A stretch of DNA of 64,000 nucleotides from Faucicola osloensis_D (GTDB taxonomy: Bacteria; Pseudomonadota; Gammaproteobacteria; Pseudomonadales; Moraxellaceae), in the NCBI GenBank assembly GCA_020041925.1, contig CP083409.1. One strand, written 5' to 3'. Of this stretch, positions 50,310 to 59,778 are shown piece by piece (positions within the stretch are counted from its first letter, which is position 1; the number at the start of each line of letters is the position of its first letter). The notes under the pieces were generated by a model, which ran no database searches, was not told the DNA's origin, and saw only the letters and a list, made by a program, of their open reading frames with translations. The translations under genes were made by a program, and so were the position numbers.

Positions 50310-51050
50310 ATGGATGATTATATTTCGGGTTGGCAAGATTGGACACAAGCATTTGAGGATTGGCACGACATCACAATTAGTGAGTTACATGGGCTAATCT
50401 CAGGGGTGCTCAGTGTATGTAATGCGCCAATCGAGCAAGAGTGGCAACTGCTACTGACTGAGCTGAGCTTTACCGAGCTTGAGCCAAAAGCGTTAGAGAT
50501 AGTGACCGAAGAAGGCGAGGATATGGTGGCGGTGTTAACCGATGATGCCGATAGCTACCAGTTTATGCCGTTGTTGCCCGATGATGACCATCCACTGTAT
50601 GAGCGTTTGATGGCACTTAAGAACTGGGCAAATGGCTTTTTGACAGGCTTTGGCATCACCGATAGTGCGCTGCGCCCTGAAGAAAATAACCTATTTAATG
50701 ACTTGGCAAAAATCGGCGCGCTGCGGGTTGATGCGTATGATGAGGCGCTGCAAGGCACGGACAATGCTGAAGGCGAAGTTGAATATATGGAGTTACTTGA
50801 GTTTGTGCGTATGATTCCTGTGAGTGTGTCACAAGGGCGAGTGCGTAAATCAGTCGCCAAGTTGCCGCTCATCGCAGGATTTGCCATGAATCGCCCTGTG
50901 GGTAAAGCCCAAGGGGTTGATGAGGAGCATTTGGATTTTATTGAGCAGCTACGCGATGACGAGCTCGATTGGGAAGCAGAAAAAGAGACCAATGATGATT
51001 TTGTTACCCATATGGTCATAGATGCCATGACAGGTAAAAAGCCGAATTGA
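50310..51050 (+). CDS. UPF0149 (YgfB/YecA-like) family protein
   Basis: A 246-residue acidic protein with the family's ISELHGLISGVLSVC near the N-terminus and LKNWANGFLTGFGI in the middle, followed by NDLAKIGAL. YgfB-type proteins are regulators or adaptors of unsettled mechanism. The last 70 residues are highly acidic and beyond the usual size of about 190. It is divergent from the zapA pair and upstream of argE on the same strand. Confidence 0.85.
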   Translation: MDDYISGWQDWTQAFEDWHDITISELHGLISGVLSVCNAPIEQEWQLLLTELSFTELEPKALEIVTEEGEDMVAVLTDDADSYQFMPLLPDDDHPLYERLMALKNWANGFLTGFGITDSALRPEENNLFNDLAKIGALRVDAYDEALQGTDNAEGEVEYMELLEFVRMIPVSVSQGRVRKSVAKLPLIAGFAMNRPVGKAQGVDEEHLDFIEQLRDDELDWEAEKETNDDFVTHMVIDAMTGKKPN

Positions 51051-51128
51051 TGCTAATACCCTATTTCGACTAGATTTACCCTGATAGGGTGTTTTAATGG
51101 TTTAAAATTTGAGAAAAATGGAACGACT

Positions 51129-52322
51129 ATGGGCTATCCATCCAATGCCGTAGACTGGTTAACAAAGCTGATTGGTTTTAACACTGTCAGTCGCTACTCC
51201 AATTTGCAATTGATTGAGTATGTGGCGAGTTATTGTGAGCAGTTGGGATTGTCGCCACGTTTGACCTTTAATGCCGATAATACCAAAGCCAACCTCTTTG
51301 TGACTGTACCTGCGATGGGTAAGGGTGATACCGTAACGACAGGGGGTTTTGTGTTTTCCGGGCATACCGATGTGGTGCCCGTTGATGGGCAGGCATGGGA
51401 TACCGATCCGTTTGTGGCGACCATTGTGGAAGATAAGCTATACGGGCGTGGGGCTTGTGATATGAAAGGCTTTATTGCTTGCGCCTTAACCCTATTGCCC
51501 ACTGTGGTGCAAGCAAGCCGCGATAGGATGCTTAACAAACCGATTCATCTGGCACTGTCGTATGACGAAGAAGTGGGTTGTTTGGGTGCGCCATTACTGC
51601 TTGCGGATTTAAAAGTGCAAGGGATTAAGCCCGACTACTGTATCGTCGGTGAGCCGACCATGATGAAAATGGTCACCGCGCATAAAGGCATCCAAGTGTA
51701 TCGCTGCCGCGTGCATGGCAAATCGGTGCATTCATCGCTGACCCCGCAAGGCGTCAATGCCATCAGCTATGCTAGTAAAATTATCAATTTTATTGATAAA
51801 CTTGCCGAACAATTGCAACAACGTAACGACCAAGACATGGCGTTTGATGTGCCATTTTCCACCTTGTCAGTGGGCACTATTACCGGCGGTACAGCAACCA
51901 ATATCGTGCCCAACCTGTGCGAATTCACCTTTGATTACCGTAATTTGCCGCACATGAATGAAAGCCAAGTGATTGAGCCGATTCGCGCCTTTATCAAAAC
52001 CCTTGAGCCTAAGATGCACGCGATTGACAGCGACACGGGCATTGAGCTAACTCGCAACGAAAATGTCCCTGCGATGACCGATAAAGATAGCCAAGCCTTG
52101 CAACAGCTCATAGAAAATTTGGTAGATGAACAACATCGTCATAAAGTAGCGTATGCCACCGAAGGCGGGCAGTTTACCAATGCAGGTATTCCGACGGTGA
52201 TTTGTGGACCTGGCGATATTGGCAATGCCCATAAAGCCAATGAGTTTGTCAGTCTAAACCAATTAGCAAAATGCGAAAGCTTCTTACAGCAAATTCTTCA
52301 ACAATGCTGTGACAGCCATTAA
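51129..52322 (+). CDS. argE: Acetylornithine deacetylase
   Basis: An M20 metallohydrolase that converts N-acetylornithine to ornithine in arginine biosynthesis. It is 397 residues with the metal motifs FSGHTDVVPVDG, YGRGACDMKGF, DEEVGCLGA and GEPTMMK. The dimerisation domain includes VHGKSVHSS. The C-terminal metal ligand region reads CGPGDIGNAHKANEFV. The start codon is ATG with no strong Shine-Dalgarno. The end overlaps the region ahead of pepP, so the two are probably co-transcribed. Confidence 0.93.
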   Translation: MGYPSNAVDWLTKLIGFNTVSRYSNLQLIEYVASYCEQLGLSPRLTFNADNTKANLFVTVPAMGKGDTVTTGGFVFSGHTDVVPVDGQAWDTDPFVATIVEDKLYGRGACDMKGFIACALTLLPTVVQASRDRMLNKPIHLALSYDEEVGCLGAPLLLADLKVQGIKPDYCIVGEPTMMKMVTAHKGIQVYRCRVHGKSVHSSLTPQGVNAISYASKIINFIDKLAEQLQQRNDQDMAFDVPFSTLSVGTITGGTATNIVPNLCEFTFDYRNLPHMNESQVIEPIRAFIKTLEPKMHAIDSDTGIELTRNENVPAMTDKDSQALQQLIENLVDEQHRHKVAYATEGGQFTNAGIPTVICGPGDIGNAHKANEFVSLNQLAKCESFLQQILQQCCDSH

Positions 52323-52338
52323 ATTTTTTGGAAATATC

Positions 52339-53688
52339 ATGTCAAATCAATTAACCATACAGTTGTTGCCAAAGCTTCCCCAAAGCGAATTTGCCAAACG
52401 CCGTGCCAAACTTGCTGAAGCCTTGCCAAACAATAGCATTGCGATTTTGCAAACGGCTCCCGCGCATATCCGCAATAACGATGCTGAGTACAAATACCGC
52501 GCCGACAGCAGTTTTTTTTACCTGACTGGCTTTACCGAGCCAGAATCCGTCATGGTTTTGGAAAAAACCGACCATGCCGTCAACTACACGTTATTTTTAC
52601 GTGAGAAAGACAAACTACGTGAGATTTGGGATGGTAAACGGGTAGGGCTTGAGGGGGCAACCGCAGATTTTGGCGCGGATAAAGCGATTGCCATTGGCAA
52701 AATTGATGAGGTGATGCCGACCTTAATTTTTGGTAAAAAACACGTGTTTGCCCGCTTTAATAATGAGCTGATTGGCTGGCTTAATCAAACCAAGCAACTG
52801 CAGCGCGGCGAAGGTGTAGTCGATACCGTCACCAATATTGACAGCCTTATCAATGAAATGCGGCTGATAAAAGATGAGTCTGAAATTGCACGCATGAAAG
52901 TCGCCGCCCAAATCAGTGCTTACGGGCATATTCGTGCCATGCAAAGTGTGGCACCCTTGATGCAGAAAAATCAGGGCAATGAAAGCCGACTGGAAGCTGA
53001 AGTTAATTATGCTTTTGCCCAATACGGCTGCGTACCCTCTTATAATAGCATCGTGGCTGGCGGCGACAACGCCAATATTTTGCACTATGTCGAAAACGAC
53101 CAACCGCTGCACGATGGCGACTTGGTGATGATAGATGCGGGCGCCGAATACCAACACTATGCCGGTGATATCAGCCGTACTTTTCCTGTGAGTGGCAAGT
53201 TCAGTGACGTGCAAAAACAGGTGTATGATATTGTGCTCAATGCCAATATCGCCGCCATCAACAGCCTAAAAGCAGGCGAGCATGGCAAAATCCATCATGA
53301 AACTGCGCTCAAAGTCCTGACCCAAGGCTTGATTGAGTTGGGGATTTTGACAGGCGATGTCGATGAGTTGATTGCTGATAAAGCCTACTTGCCGTTTTAT
53401 ATGCACGGCACAGGGCATTGGCTTGGCTTAGATGTACACGATGCAGGGCGCTATACGGGCGACGACGGTAAACCCAGAAAGCTTGAAAAAGGCATGGTGA
53501 TTACCGTAGAGCCAGGCTTGTATTTTGCGCATGACAATGCATTAGTACCCAAGAAATATCGGGGTATTGGCATTCGGATTGAGGATGATGTGGTCATTAC
53601 CGACGGTGACCCACTGGTTCTCACCTGTGACGTACCAAAGACAACGGACGCGATTGAAGCACTAATGCAGCAAAAAGTTGATTTATAG
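52339..53688 (+). CDS. pepP: Xaa-Pro aminopeptidase
   Basis: Removes N-terminal residues that precede proline. It is a creatinase-fold metalloenzyme with the five metal ligands in MIDAGAEYQHYAGDISRTFP (two Asp), HGTGHWLG (His), TVEPGLYF (Glu) and IRIEDDV (Glu). The frame is open from a GTG at 52309 inside argE, but ATG 52339 has a TTGGAAA element ahead and begins just before the conserved LPQSEFAKRRAKL. About 449 residues. It is followed by a terminator. Confidence 0.94.
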   Translation: MSNQLTIQLLPKLPQSEFAKRRAKLAEALPNNSIAILQTAPAHIRNNDAEYKYRADSSFFYLTGFTEPESVMVLEKTDHAVNYTLFLREKDKLREIWDGKRVGLEGATADFGADKAIAIGKIDEVMPTLIFGKKHVFARFNNELIGWLNQTKQLQRGEGVVDTVTNIDSLINEMRLIKDESEIARMKVAAQISAYGHIRAMQSVAPLMQKNQGNESRLEAEVNYAFAQYGCVPSYNSIVAGGDNANILHYVENDQPLHDGDLVMIDAGAEYQHYAGDISRTFPVSGKFSDVQKQVYDIVLNANIAAINSLKAGEHGKIHHETALKVLTQGLIELGILTGDVDELIADKAYLPFYMHGTGHWLGLDVHDAGRYTGDDGKPRKLEKGMVITVEPGLYFAHDNALVPKKYRGIGIRIEDDVVITDGDPLVLTCDVPKTTDAIEALMQQKVDL

Positions 53689-53747
53689 ATAGATTTATAG
53701 AGGCACATCTATATATAGAGGCAAGGAAAAAAAATAGAAAAAAGAAA

Positions 53748-53772
53748 AGCCCAAGACTGTTGGGCTCTTTTT
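53748..53772. terminator. Terminator after pepP
   Basis: AGCCCAA and TTGGGCT pair around GACTG and are followed by CTTTTT. It lies between pepP and the convergent ArsC-like gene. Confidence 0.8.
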
Positions 53773-53795
53773 GTGGTCAATTGCTAATAGGTGCT

Positions 53796-54269
53796 TTAGG
53801 CATCCGCTGATGGATGTGCCAAATGTTCGATTTTATCTTCGGGCAAGTTTGTCAATAAATGGATGCGCTGAGAGAGTTGGCGCAATACTTGGCTAAAGGC
53901 GGCTTTTTCCACCTCATTATCGGCTGATACACTGTCCGTGTCATTGATATGCCAATGTGCGGTCAGTGGGAATTTGCCATCAATGTCGGCATGTTGTTGT
54001 AAAGAATTGCACAGCCCAATCACCAAATCAATCTTTGGCGCGTTGTGTTGTAAAAACTGATTGACGGATTTGGGCGCTAAGCTTGCGACATCATAACCTT
54101 CTTGTTTTAACACCTCAAGCGTGAATGGATGCGCGCTAGCGGATGGCTCAACGCCTGCGCTATAGGCTACAAAACGGTCACCGCCAATTTTATTCAAAAT
54201 GGCTTCTGCCATTAGGCTACGGCTAGCATTGTGCTTGCATAGGAATAACACGTTATAAGGCTGCGTCAT
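53796..54269 (-). CDS. Arsenate reductase / low-molecular-weight phosphatase family protein
   Basis: A protein of about 157 residues with the P-loop CKHNASR (CX5R) near the N-terminus, GVEPSASAHPFTLEVLKQEGYD, and VIGLCNSLQQHA with a second cysteine, as in thioredoxin-coupled ArsC. ATG 54269 is preferred over one 13 codons upstream since GGGA precedes it and MTQPYNVLFLC is the usual beginning. No other ars genes are nearby, so arsenate reduction is likely but not proven; a tyrosine phosphatase is the alternative. Confidence 0.85.
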   Translation of the reverse strand: MTQPYNVLFLCKHNASRSLMAEAILNKIGGDRFVAYSAGVEPSASAHPFTLEVLKQEGYDVASLAPKSVNQFLQHNAPKIDLVIGLCNSLQQHADIDGKFPLTAHWHINDTDSVSADNEVEKAAFSQVLRQLSQRIHLLTNLPEDKIEHLAHPSADA

Positions 54270-54705
54270 CAATAAGTCCCTTGTCATCATTCTGCGAACG
54301 GTCGGCACGTTTGGGCGTGCAATTTTTGAGAATGAAATTTTACCTTCAATAGCAAAAAATTGCTATCAAAATCCCCACAATTGTGCGAGTTTAAACCGTT
54401 GACATTAACCGCTAAGTTTTGCCAGTAATTCGCCATCAAATAGGTGAAAAAATTATTTATTCCAAAAAGTAATATTTAGTATAAAAATAATTTGCGTTTA
54501 ATGAATTTTAAAAATAACCATTTTAAATATTTGATTTTATTGTATTTTATATAAATGCAGAAAAATAATGACTTGCTTGTATAACTTTTGGTTGGGTTTT
54601 GTGAAAAGAAAGTTTGACATTAACTATTGATTCATGAAAAATCTACATACTGCAAGATTCTCGTTGCAATTTTTTCATTTATTTACATTCGATTAGGGAG
54701 GGATT
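54270..54705. other. AT-rich divergent spacer before the NSS transporter gene
   Basis: 436 bases with no supported gene. It holds the promoters of the ArsC-like gene and the transporter. A strong Shine-Dalgarno (AGGGAGG) sits 5 bases before the ATG at 54706. Confidence 0.5.
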
Positions 54706-56100
54706 ATGAGCACTAATCACAAGTCGTCTCATTCCCAGTGGAGCTCAAAGATTGGGTTCTTGATGGCGGCCGTGGGTTCTGCGGTCGGTCTCGGTAGTAT
54801 TTGGAAGTTTCCTTACATGACAGGCGATAGCGGTGGCTCGGCATTTGTTATCGTGTTTATCATCAGTATCGCGCTCATCGGTTTTCCAGTGCTGGTCACT
54901 GAATGGCTGATTGGTCGCCGTGGTCAAAGTAACCCAGCGGCAAGTTTTCGCAAAGTGGCAGTAGCCAATAACACCTCACCGGCTTGGAGTCTGCTTGGCT
55001 ACTTTGGTATTTTAGCCGCTTTTATGATTTTGTCATTTTATAGTGTGATTGGCGGCTGGTCGCTTAATTACACTTTAAAAGCTGGTCTCAATGCATTTGG
55101 TGGTCTCAATGCCGATGCCACTGGCAAAATTTTTGAGACGATGTTAGCCAGTCCAACCGAAATGACGTTGTGGCACACGGCATTTATGGGCTTGACGGCG
55201 CTAATTGTGGCAGGCGGTGTATCAGCAGGGATTGAGAAAGCATCAAAAATCATGATGCCTGCGTTGGCTTTTATCCTATTATTTATCGTGGGATATAACG
55301 CGATTAATATGGATTTTGCCAAAGGCGCAGAGTTTTTGTTTAAGTTTGACTTGCAGCGTATGCAGGAAGTTGGCGTGGGTAAAGTGCTGATGGCGGCGCT
55401 AGGACATGCGTTCTTCTGTCTGTCACTGGGTATGGCGATCATGGTGAGTTATGGTTCATACCTAAAACAAGATGTGGATTTATTGGCAACCGCGCGCACG
55501 GTGATTATCTGGGATATTATCTTTTCATTGGCGGCAGGTCTTGCGATTTTCCCGATTTTATTTAGCAATCATCTTGATCCAGCGGCAGGTCCCGGTTTGG
55601 TGTTTGTGACCTTGCCAATCGCCTTTGGTCAAATGAGCCTAGGTGTGGTGGTGGGTACTTTATTCTTCTTGTTATTGACTTTTGCGGCATTGACGTCGTC
55701 GATTTCAATTCTTGAGCCCATTGTCGAATTCTTGGAAGAAAAAACCCCAATGAGCCGTAAAATCTGCACGCTAGTAGGGGCAGTGGCAACGTGGGCAGTG
55801 GGTGTACTTGCGTTATTGTCATTCAATAAATTGTCTGATTTTGCGGTATTTACTATCCACAAAAACGGTAAAGACATCCCACAAGGTATCTTTGACGCAC
55901 TAGATTATACTTCTAGTAAAATCATGCTACCTTTGATTGGTTTGGGTACCATTATCTTCATTGGCTGGTTTATCAACCAAGAATCGGTAAAACGTGAATT
56001 GGGGCTAGACGGCATGAAATGGACTATTTGGCAAATTGTGGTAAAATTTGTCGCACCGATTGGTATCATCGCTGTATTTTTAACGGAGTTACTGGGTTAA
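54706..56100 (+). CDS. Sodium-dependent amino-acid transporter (NSS/SNF family)
   Basis: 464 residues, predicted with 11-12 membrane helices. The family start KIGFLMAAVGSAVGLGSIWK contains the unwound TM1 sodium site, and FPYMTGDSGGSAFVIVF is TM1/TM2. Members import amino acids with Na+ (LeuT type; tryptophan, leucine, alanine and others); the substrate cannot be read from the sequence. It is convergent with the aminotransferase fusion gene and shares its terminator. Confidence 0.93.
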   Translation: MSTNHKSSHSQWSSKIGFLMAAVGSAVGLGSIWKFPYMTGDSGGSAFVIVFIISIALIGFPVLVTEWLIGRRGQSNPAASFRKVAVANNTSPAWSLLGYFGILAAFMILSFYSVIGGWSLNYTLKAGLNAFGGLNADATGKIFETMLASPTEMTLWHTAFMGLTALIVAGGVSAGIEKASKIMMPALAFILLFIVGYNAINMDFAKGAEFLFKFDLQRMQEVGVGKVLMAALGHAFFCLSLGMAIMVSYGSYLKQDVDLLATARTVIIWDIIFSLAAGLAIFPILFSNHLDPAAGPGLVFVTLPIAFGQMSLGVVVGTLFFLLLTFAALTSSISILEPIVEFLEEKTPMSRKICTLVGAVATWAVGVLALLSFNKLSDFAVFTIHKNGKDIPQGIFDALDYTSSKIMLPLIGLGTIIFIGWFINQESVKRELGLDGMKWTIWQIVVKFVAPIGIIAVFLTELLG

Positions 56101-56149
56101 TCCCAATGGCTTTATCTCAATAGCTTTATGTAATTACTGGCTCACAATA

Positions 56150-56175
56150 AAAAACCCCGAATCGTCGGGGTTTTT
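56150..56175. terminator. Bidirectional terminator
   Basis: AAAAACCCCGA and TCGGGGTTTTT pair perfectly around ATCG, between the convergent transporter and aminotransferase genes. Confidence 0.9.
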
Positions 56176-56189
56176 CTTTCAATGAAACA

Positions 56190-57851
56190 TTAATCGGTGC
56201 CATATTCTTGGCGTTTTGTGGCAAAAAAGCGCTCAAGTCGATCCATCGCTTCATGCAAATCTGATGCATTGGGCAAAAATACCACGCGAAAATGGTCAGG
56301 CGCATGCCAGTTAAAACCCGTACCTTGTACCATCAAGACTTTTTCTTGCAGTAATAATTCCATCATAAACTGCATATCATCTTCGATTGGATAAATGTCA
56401 CGGTCAATTTTTGGGAAACAATAAAACGCCCCTTGTGGCATGGTGCATGAGATACCTTTAATGGCGTTTAGGCGCTCGATAGCGATGTTACGCTGCTGAT
56501 ACAGGCGACCTGTTGGTGCGGTCAAGGCTTGCATACTTTGATAGCCACCCATCGCCGTTTGAATCGCGTATTGTGAGGGCACGTTGGCACACAGCCGCAT
56601 CGATGATAGCATGGTTAACCCTTCAATAAAATCAGCCGCATGGTGTTTTTTACCCGATAACATCATCCAGCCTGAGCGAAAACCTGCGATACGGTGCGAC
56701 TTTGACAAGCCATTATAGGAGATAACCAAGCAGTTTTTGGCAAGGGTGCACAACGGTACATGCACGGCATCATCATACAGCACGCGGTCATAAATCTCAT
56801 CCGCCATCAGCACAAGCCCGTGTTTTTCTGCCAGTGCCACGATTTTTTTTAAATTTTCGGTAGAATAAAGCGCGCCTGTTGGGTTGTTTGGGTTGATGAC
56901 CACAATGCCTTTGGTGCGCTCATTGATTTTGCTTTCGATATCGGCAATATCTGGCTGCCAGTTGTCTGCTTCATTACACAAATAATGAACCGCTTTACCC
57001 CCTGCCAAATTCGTCGCCGCTGTCCAAAGCGGGTAGTCAGGCATAGGAATCAGCACTTCATCGCCATCATCCAGTAACGCTTGCATGGTCATCACAATCA
57101 GTTCAGAGACGCCATTGCCCAAATACACATCGGCAACGTCTACCGCTTCTAACAATCCTTTGGCTTGGTAATACTGCAAAATCGCTTTACGCGCGGCAAA
57201 AATCCCTTGAGAGTCCGAATAGCCAATCGCATTGGGCAAATTCATCGCCACATCTGATAAAATCTCTTGCGGCGCTTCAAACCCAAATGGGGCAGGGTTG
57301 CCAACATTGAGTTTGATGATTTTATGACCTTGTGTCTCCATGCGGTTGGCAGTTTGTAGCAAAGGACCGCGAATGTCATAGCACACGTTTTGCAGTTTAT
57401 TGGATTTGTTCAAAGTTTTCATGGTAGATACATCACTACTAGGTTTGGGATGGTTGGGTTGAAAATTGGTAGCAGCAGGCATCATCGCTTGAGTGGTTTG
57501 ATCCTGCAGCGGGTTCGCTTGATTGGCATCGCTTAATGCTTGTGCTACAGTAGTATCATTGAGCATATGCGCTGCGAATGCTTGGGTGTTGACACTGACG
57601 TTATGACTATGACTTTCCACCCCAGTACCTGATAGCAAATAGCTTTCGCTGCACCCTAACAGACTGGCAAGCACAGGCAGTTTATTGGACACGATGCCAT
57701 TGGAGCCGCGCTCCCAATTAGAAATCGCGGCACGGCTAACTTTAGCACCAGCTTGGGTCATTAAATCGGCAAGTTCAGCAGTGGTCAGACCTTTGCTTTT
57801 ACGCAGCTGCGTCAAGCGTTGTCCAGCCGATAGTTTAACGTCAGTGAGCAT
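56190..57851 (-). CDS. XRE-type HTH domain fused to an AlaA-like aminotransferase
   Basis: A 553-residue two-domain protein. Residues 8-70 are a Cro/CI-type helix-turn-helix (GQRLTQLRKSKGLTTAELAD, AAISNWERGS, LASLLGCSESYLLSG). Residues 71-150 are a Gln/Ser/Asn-rich linker. Residues 150-553 are a fold-type I aminotransferase close to AlaA (IRGPLLQTANRMETQGHKI, NPNNPTGALY) with the PLP lysine at 384 in GLSKSHRIAGF. AlaA converts pyruvate and glutamate to alanine and 2-oxoglutarate. The HTH suggests a DNA-binding aminotransferase that may regulate genes in response to PLP or amino acids. It differs from GntR-type MocR/PdxR fusions, which carry a winged helix. Confidence 0.9.
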   Translation of the reverse strand: MLTDVKLSAGQRLTQLRKSKGLTTAELADLMTQAGAKVSRAAISNWERGSNGIVSNKLPVLASLLGCSESYLLSGTGVESHSHNVSVNTQAFAAHMLNDTTVAQALSDANQANPLQDQTTQAMMPAATNFQPNHPKPSSDVSTMKTLNKSNKLQNVCYDIRGPLLQTANRMETQGHKIIKLNVGNPAPFGFEAPQEILSDVAMNLPNAIGYSDSQGIFAARKAILQYYQAKGLLEAVDVADVYLGNGVSELIVMTMQALLDDGDEVLIPMPDYPLWTAATNLAGGKAVHYLCNEADNWQPDIADIESKINERTKGIVVINPNNPTGALYSTENLKKIVALAEKHGLVLMADEIYDRVLYDDAVHVPLCTLAKNCLVISYNGLSKSHRIAGFRSGWMMLSGKKHHAADFIEGLTMLSSMRLCANVPSQYAIQTAMGGYQSMQALTAPTGRLYQQRNIAIERLNAIKGISCTMPQGAFYCFPKIDRDIYPIEDDMQFMMELLLQEKVLMVQGTGFNWHAPDHFRVVFLPNASDLHEAMDRLERFFATKRQEYGTD

Positions 57852-58037
57852 AGCGGGGGAATTCCGTTTGAGTATTAATAAATCATATCAATTTTTGTCA
57901 GAAATACTGACAAATTTAAAGTATAAATATTGCAGATAACTGCCAATAGATAAACTACGCTTGTCAGCATAATAACGCAAGAAAAACTTACAATTTTTTA
58001 ACTAACAACTTTTTAACTAACAACAAGGAGATTTGCT

Positions 58038-58529
58038 ATGGAAGATTTTTACCAATTATCCGCGACCGATATTCGGGGTCAGCTATTTGATTTTGACACC
58101 CTTAGAGGTAAAGTCGTATTGATTGTGAATACCGCAAGCAAATGCGGCTTTACCCCACAGTTTGAGGGCTTAGAAAAGCTATACCAAGCTTATAAAGACC
58201 AAGGGTTGGTGGTGTTGGGTTTTCCCTGCAACCAATTTGGTCAGCAAGATCCTGGCAGTGAAGCGCAAATTAGTGAGTTTTGCCAAATCAATTATGGCGT
58301 GAGCTTTCCGATGATGGCGAAAGTTGACGTCAATGGTAAAGACACCCATCCTGTTTATCAGTTTTTAAAATCACAGCCACAGGGTAAGGGTATGTTGGGT
58401 GACGCCATCAAATGGAACTTTACCAAGTTTTTAGTTGATACACATGGTAGAGTCGTAGATCGTTTTGCACCGACCAAAGCCCCCCAAGACCTTGAAGCGG
58501 ATATCAAAGCACTACTGGCGCAACCGTGA
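58038..58529 (+). CDS. Glutathione peroxidase family protein
   Basis: A 163-residue thiol peroxidase (BtuE/Gpx type) reducing peroxides with thioredoxin or glutathione. It carries the catalytic Cys36 in NTASKCGFTPQ, FPCNQFGQQDPGS with the conserved Gln, and KWNFTKFLV with the Trp/Asn of the catalytic tetrad. It is a cysteine enzyme, not selenocysteine. It stands alone with an AAGGAG Shine-Dalgarno and a hairpin behind. Confidence 0.93.
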   Translation: MEDFYQLSATDIRGQLFDFDTLRGKVVLIVNTASKCGFTPQFEGLEKLYQAYKDQGLVVLGFPCNQFGQQDPGSEAQISEFCQINYGVSFPMMAKVDVNGKDTHPVYQFLKSQPQGKGMLGDAIKWNFTKFLVDTHGRVVDRFAPTKAPQDLEADIKALLAQP

Positions 58530-58553
58530 GAAAAAGCTTGAGAGAAAAAATAA

Positions 58554-58584
58554 AAAGGATTTAATTGGGGGAATTAAATCCTTT
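58554..58584 (+). terminator. Hairpin after the peroxidase gene
   Basis: AAAGGATTTAATT and its exact complement surround GGGGG. Only three T residues follow, so termination may be incomplete. Confidence 0.65.
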
Positions 58585-58747
58585 GGGTGACAAGCGATAG
58601 AGACATTGTTATTATTGTTATCTTATTATTCTTATTGTTAGCTATGACCTTGCTGGCCATGTAGGTATGATAGGTTTTTTATGTGACAACCACATGACAT
58701 ACTCAGTAAAATTTTTAAAAAATTTTAACATTTGCTAAAAAAAATCG

Positions 58748-58775
58748 TTGACAGCAAAAATAAATTCTCTATAAT
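58748..58775 (+). promoter_or_regulatory. Consensus promoter of the tRNA-Val/tRNA-Asp unit
   Basis: TTGACA at 58748 and TATAAT at 58770, both perfect, are 16 bases apart, ending 16 bases before tRNA-Val. Confidence 0.85.
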
Positions 58776-58791
58776 ACCCTCCACAGACGAT

Positions 58792-58867
58792 GGGTCGTTA
58801 GCTCAGTTGGTAGAGCGTCTGCCTTACACGCAGAATGTCGGCGGTTCGAATCCGTCACGACCCACCA
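58792..58867 (+). tRNA. tRNA-Val (TAC)
   Basis: 76 nt with encoded CCA. The acceptor stem GGGTCGT pairs with ACGACCC. The anticodon loop CTTACAC gives TAC. Confidence 0.97.
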
Positions 58868-58903
58868 ATTTGACAAGTTTGGGTCATCGTCATCAGCTAC
58901 CGT

Positions 58904-58980
58904 GCAGTGGTAGTTCAGTAGGTTAGAATACCGGCCTGTCACGCCGGGGGTCGCGGGTTCGAGTCCCGTCCGCTGCGCCA
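58904..58980 (+). tRNA. tRNA-Asp (GTC)
   Basis: 77 nt with encoded CCA. The acceptor stem GCAGTGG pairs with CCGCTGC (one G-U). The anticodon loop CTGTCAC gives GTC. It follows tRNA-Val by 36 bases and shares its promoter. Confidence 0.96.
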
Positions 58981-59023
58981 CTTATTTTAGTGGATTTAAA
59001 AACGAAACTTTTAAAGTTTTATG

Positions 59024-59055
59024 CCTCAAATCTCCCCTGATTTGAGGTTTTTTTT
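59024..59055 (+). terminator. Terminator of the tRNA-Val/Asp unit
   Basis: CCTCAAATC and GATTTGAGG pair perfectly around TCCCCT and are followed by eight T residues. Confidence 0.92.
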
Positions 59056-59192
59056 GGCTTAAATTTTATACTAAGTTATTGATTTTAAAAAATATATTGT
59101 TTTATAAATTTTTATCTTGATGTGATTAGGAAAATTGATTTTAATTGTTAAGTTGAAAAGATATCTATTTTTGATATTTAAGTAAAACTCAC

Positions 59193-59224
59193 GTGACCAA
59201 ACGCTTGTGACCAAAACGTGACCA
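59193..59224. repeat. Three GTGACCA direct repeats
   Basis: GTGACCA occurs at 59193, 59207 and 59218, all in one orientation within 32 bases, in a non-coding region. Confidence 0.6.
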
Positions 59225-59393
59225 TTTTGTGAGCAAAAATTTTGGCTGACGGTCTGTAGGGTCACCCGCCAATTATTAAAGCCAATGATTAAAATACAAA
59301 AAGTACAGTAAAAATTAAAAGGCGGATTTCATTACAAGCTGTCAGGCAACCAAAATTCATGCAATCGAACAACAAAGTCTCGTATTTTATCGC

Positions 59394-59543
59394 ATGAGCT
59401 ATACCGCAATATCCCCATCGCCCCACTACCAACTTGCCAGTGCGTTTTCCCCGAAGCCCATCATTGAAAGCATCCTATTATCCAACGGGGTCGTAGTCCA
59501 AATGAGGCGTCAGTTAATCAAATTAAAGCAGATAGATAGGTAA
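59394..59543 (+). other. Doubtful 49-codon open frame, possible gene remnant
   Basis: The frame begins ATG AGC TAT and ends IKLKQIDR. The same frame is open for about 18 further codons upstream with no start. I recognise no family and see no Shine-Dalgarno. Its GC content differs from the AT-rich surroundings, so it may be the remains of a gene rather than a gene. Confidence 0.2.
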
Positions 59544-59778
59544 CAAATGTTGAATTATAAAATTTATAATTATACTAATTTATTAAATAAAATTAATTAA
59601 TCCTATTTTGTATATTCTACTAAAATGTTACAGTATGTTAAGATATATATCCTTCATAATCAAAAACTTAATTTTATTTTTATGATATATAGACGTTGTT
59701 AAATCTTGCTGTAATTTGAAATATTGTAAATAATTTGTTAAGGTTGTTGTCCAGTTAATCTAATAAAAAGATATCTTT

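Larger units (their letters stand above)
59056..59778. other. 723-base spacer between tRNA-Asp and the BCCT transporter gene
   Basis: No gene can be supported with confidence. It contains three GTGACCA copies (59193-59224). A short stretch with host-like GC (about 59320-59530), containing a 49-codon frame 59394-59543 with no recognisable product, lies within otherwise very AT-rich DNA. Downstream of a tRNA gene such a patch may be a remnant of an older insertion. The last 100 bases should hold the transporter promoter. Confidence 0.5.
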
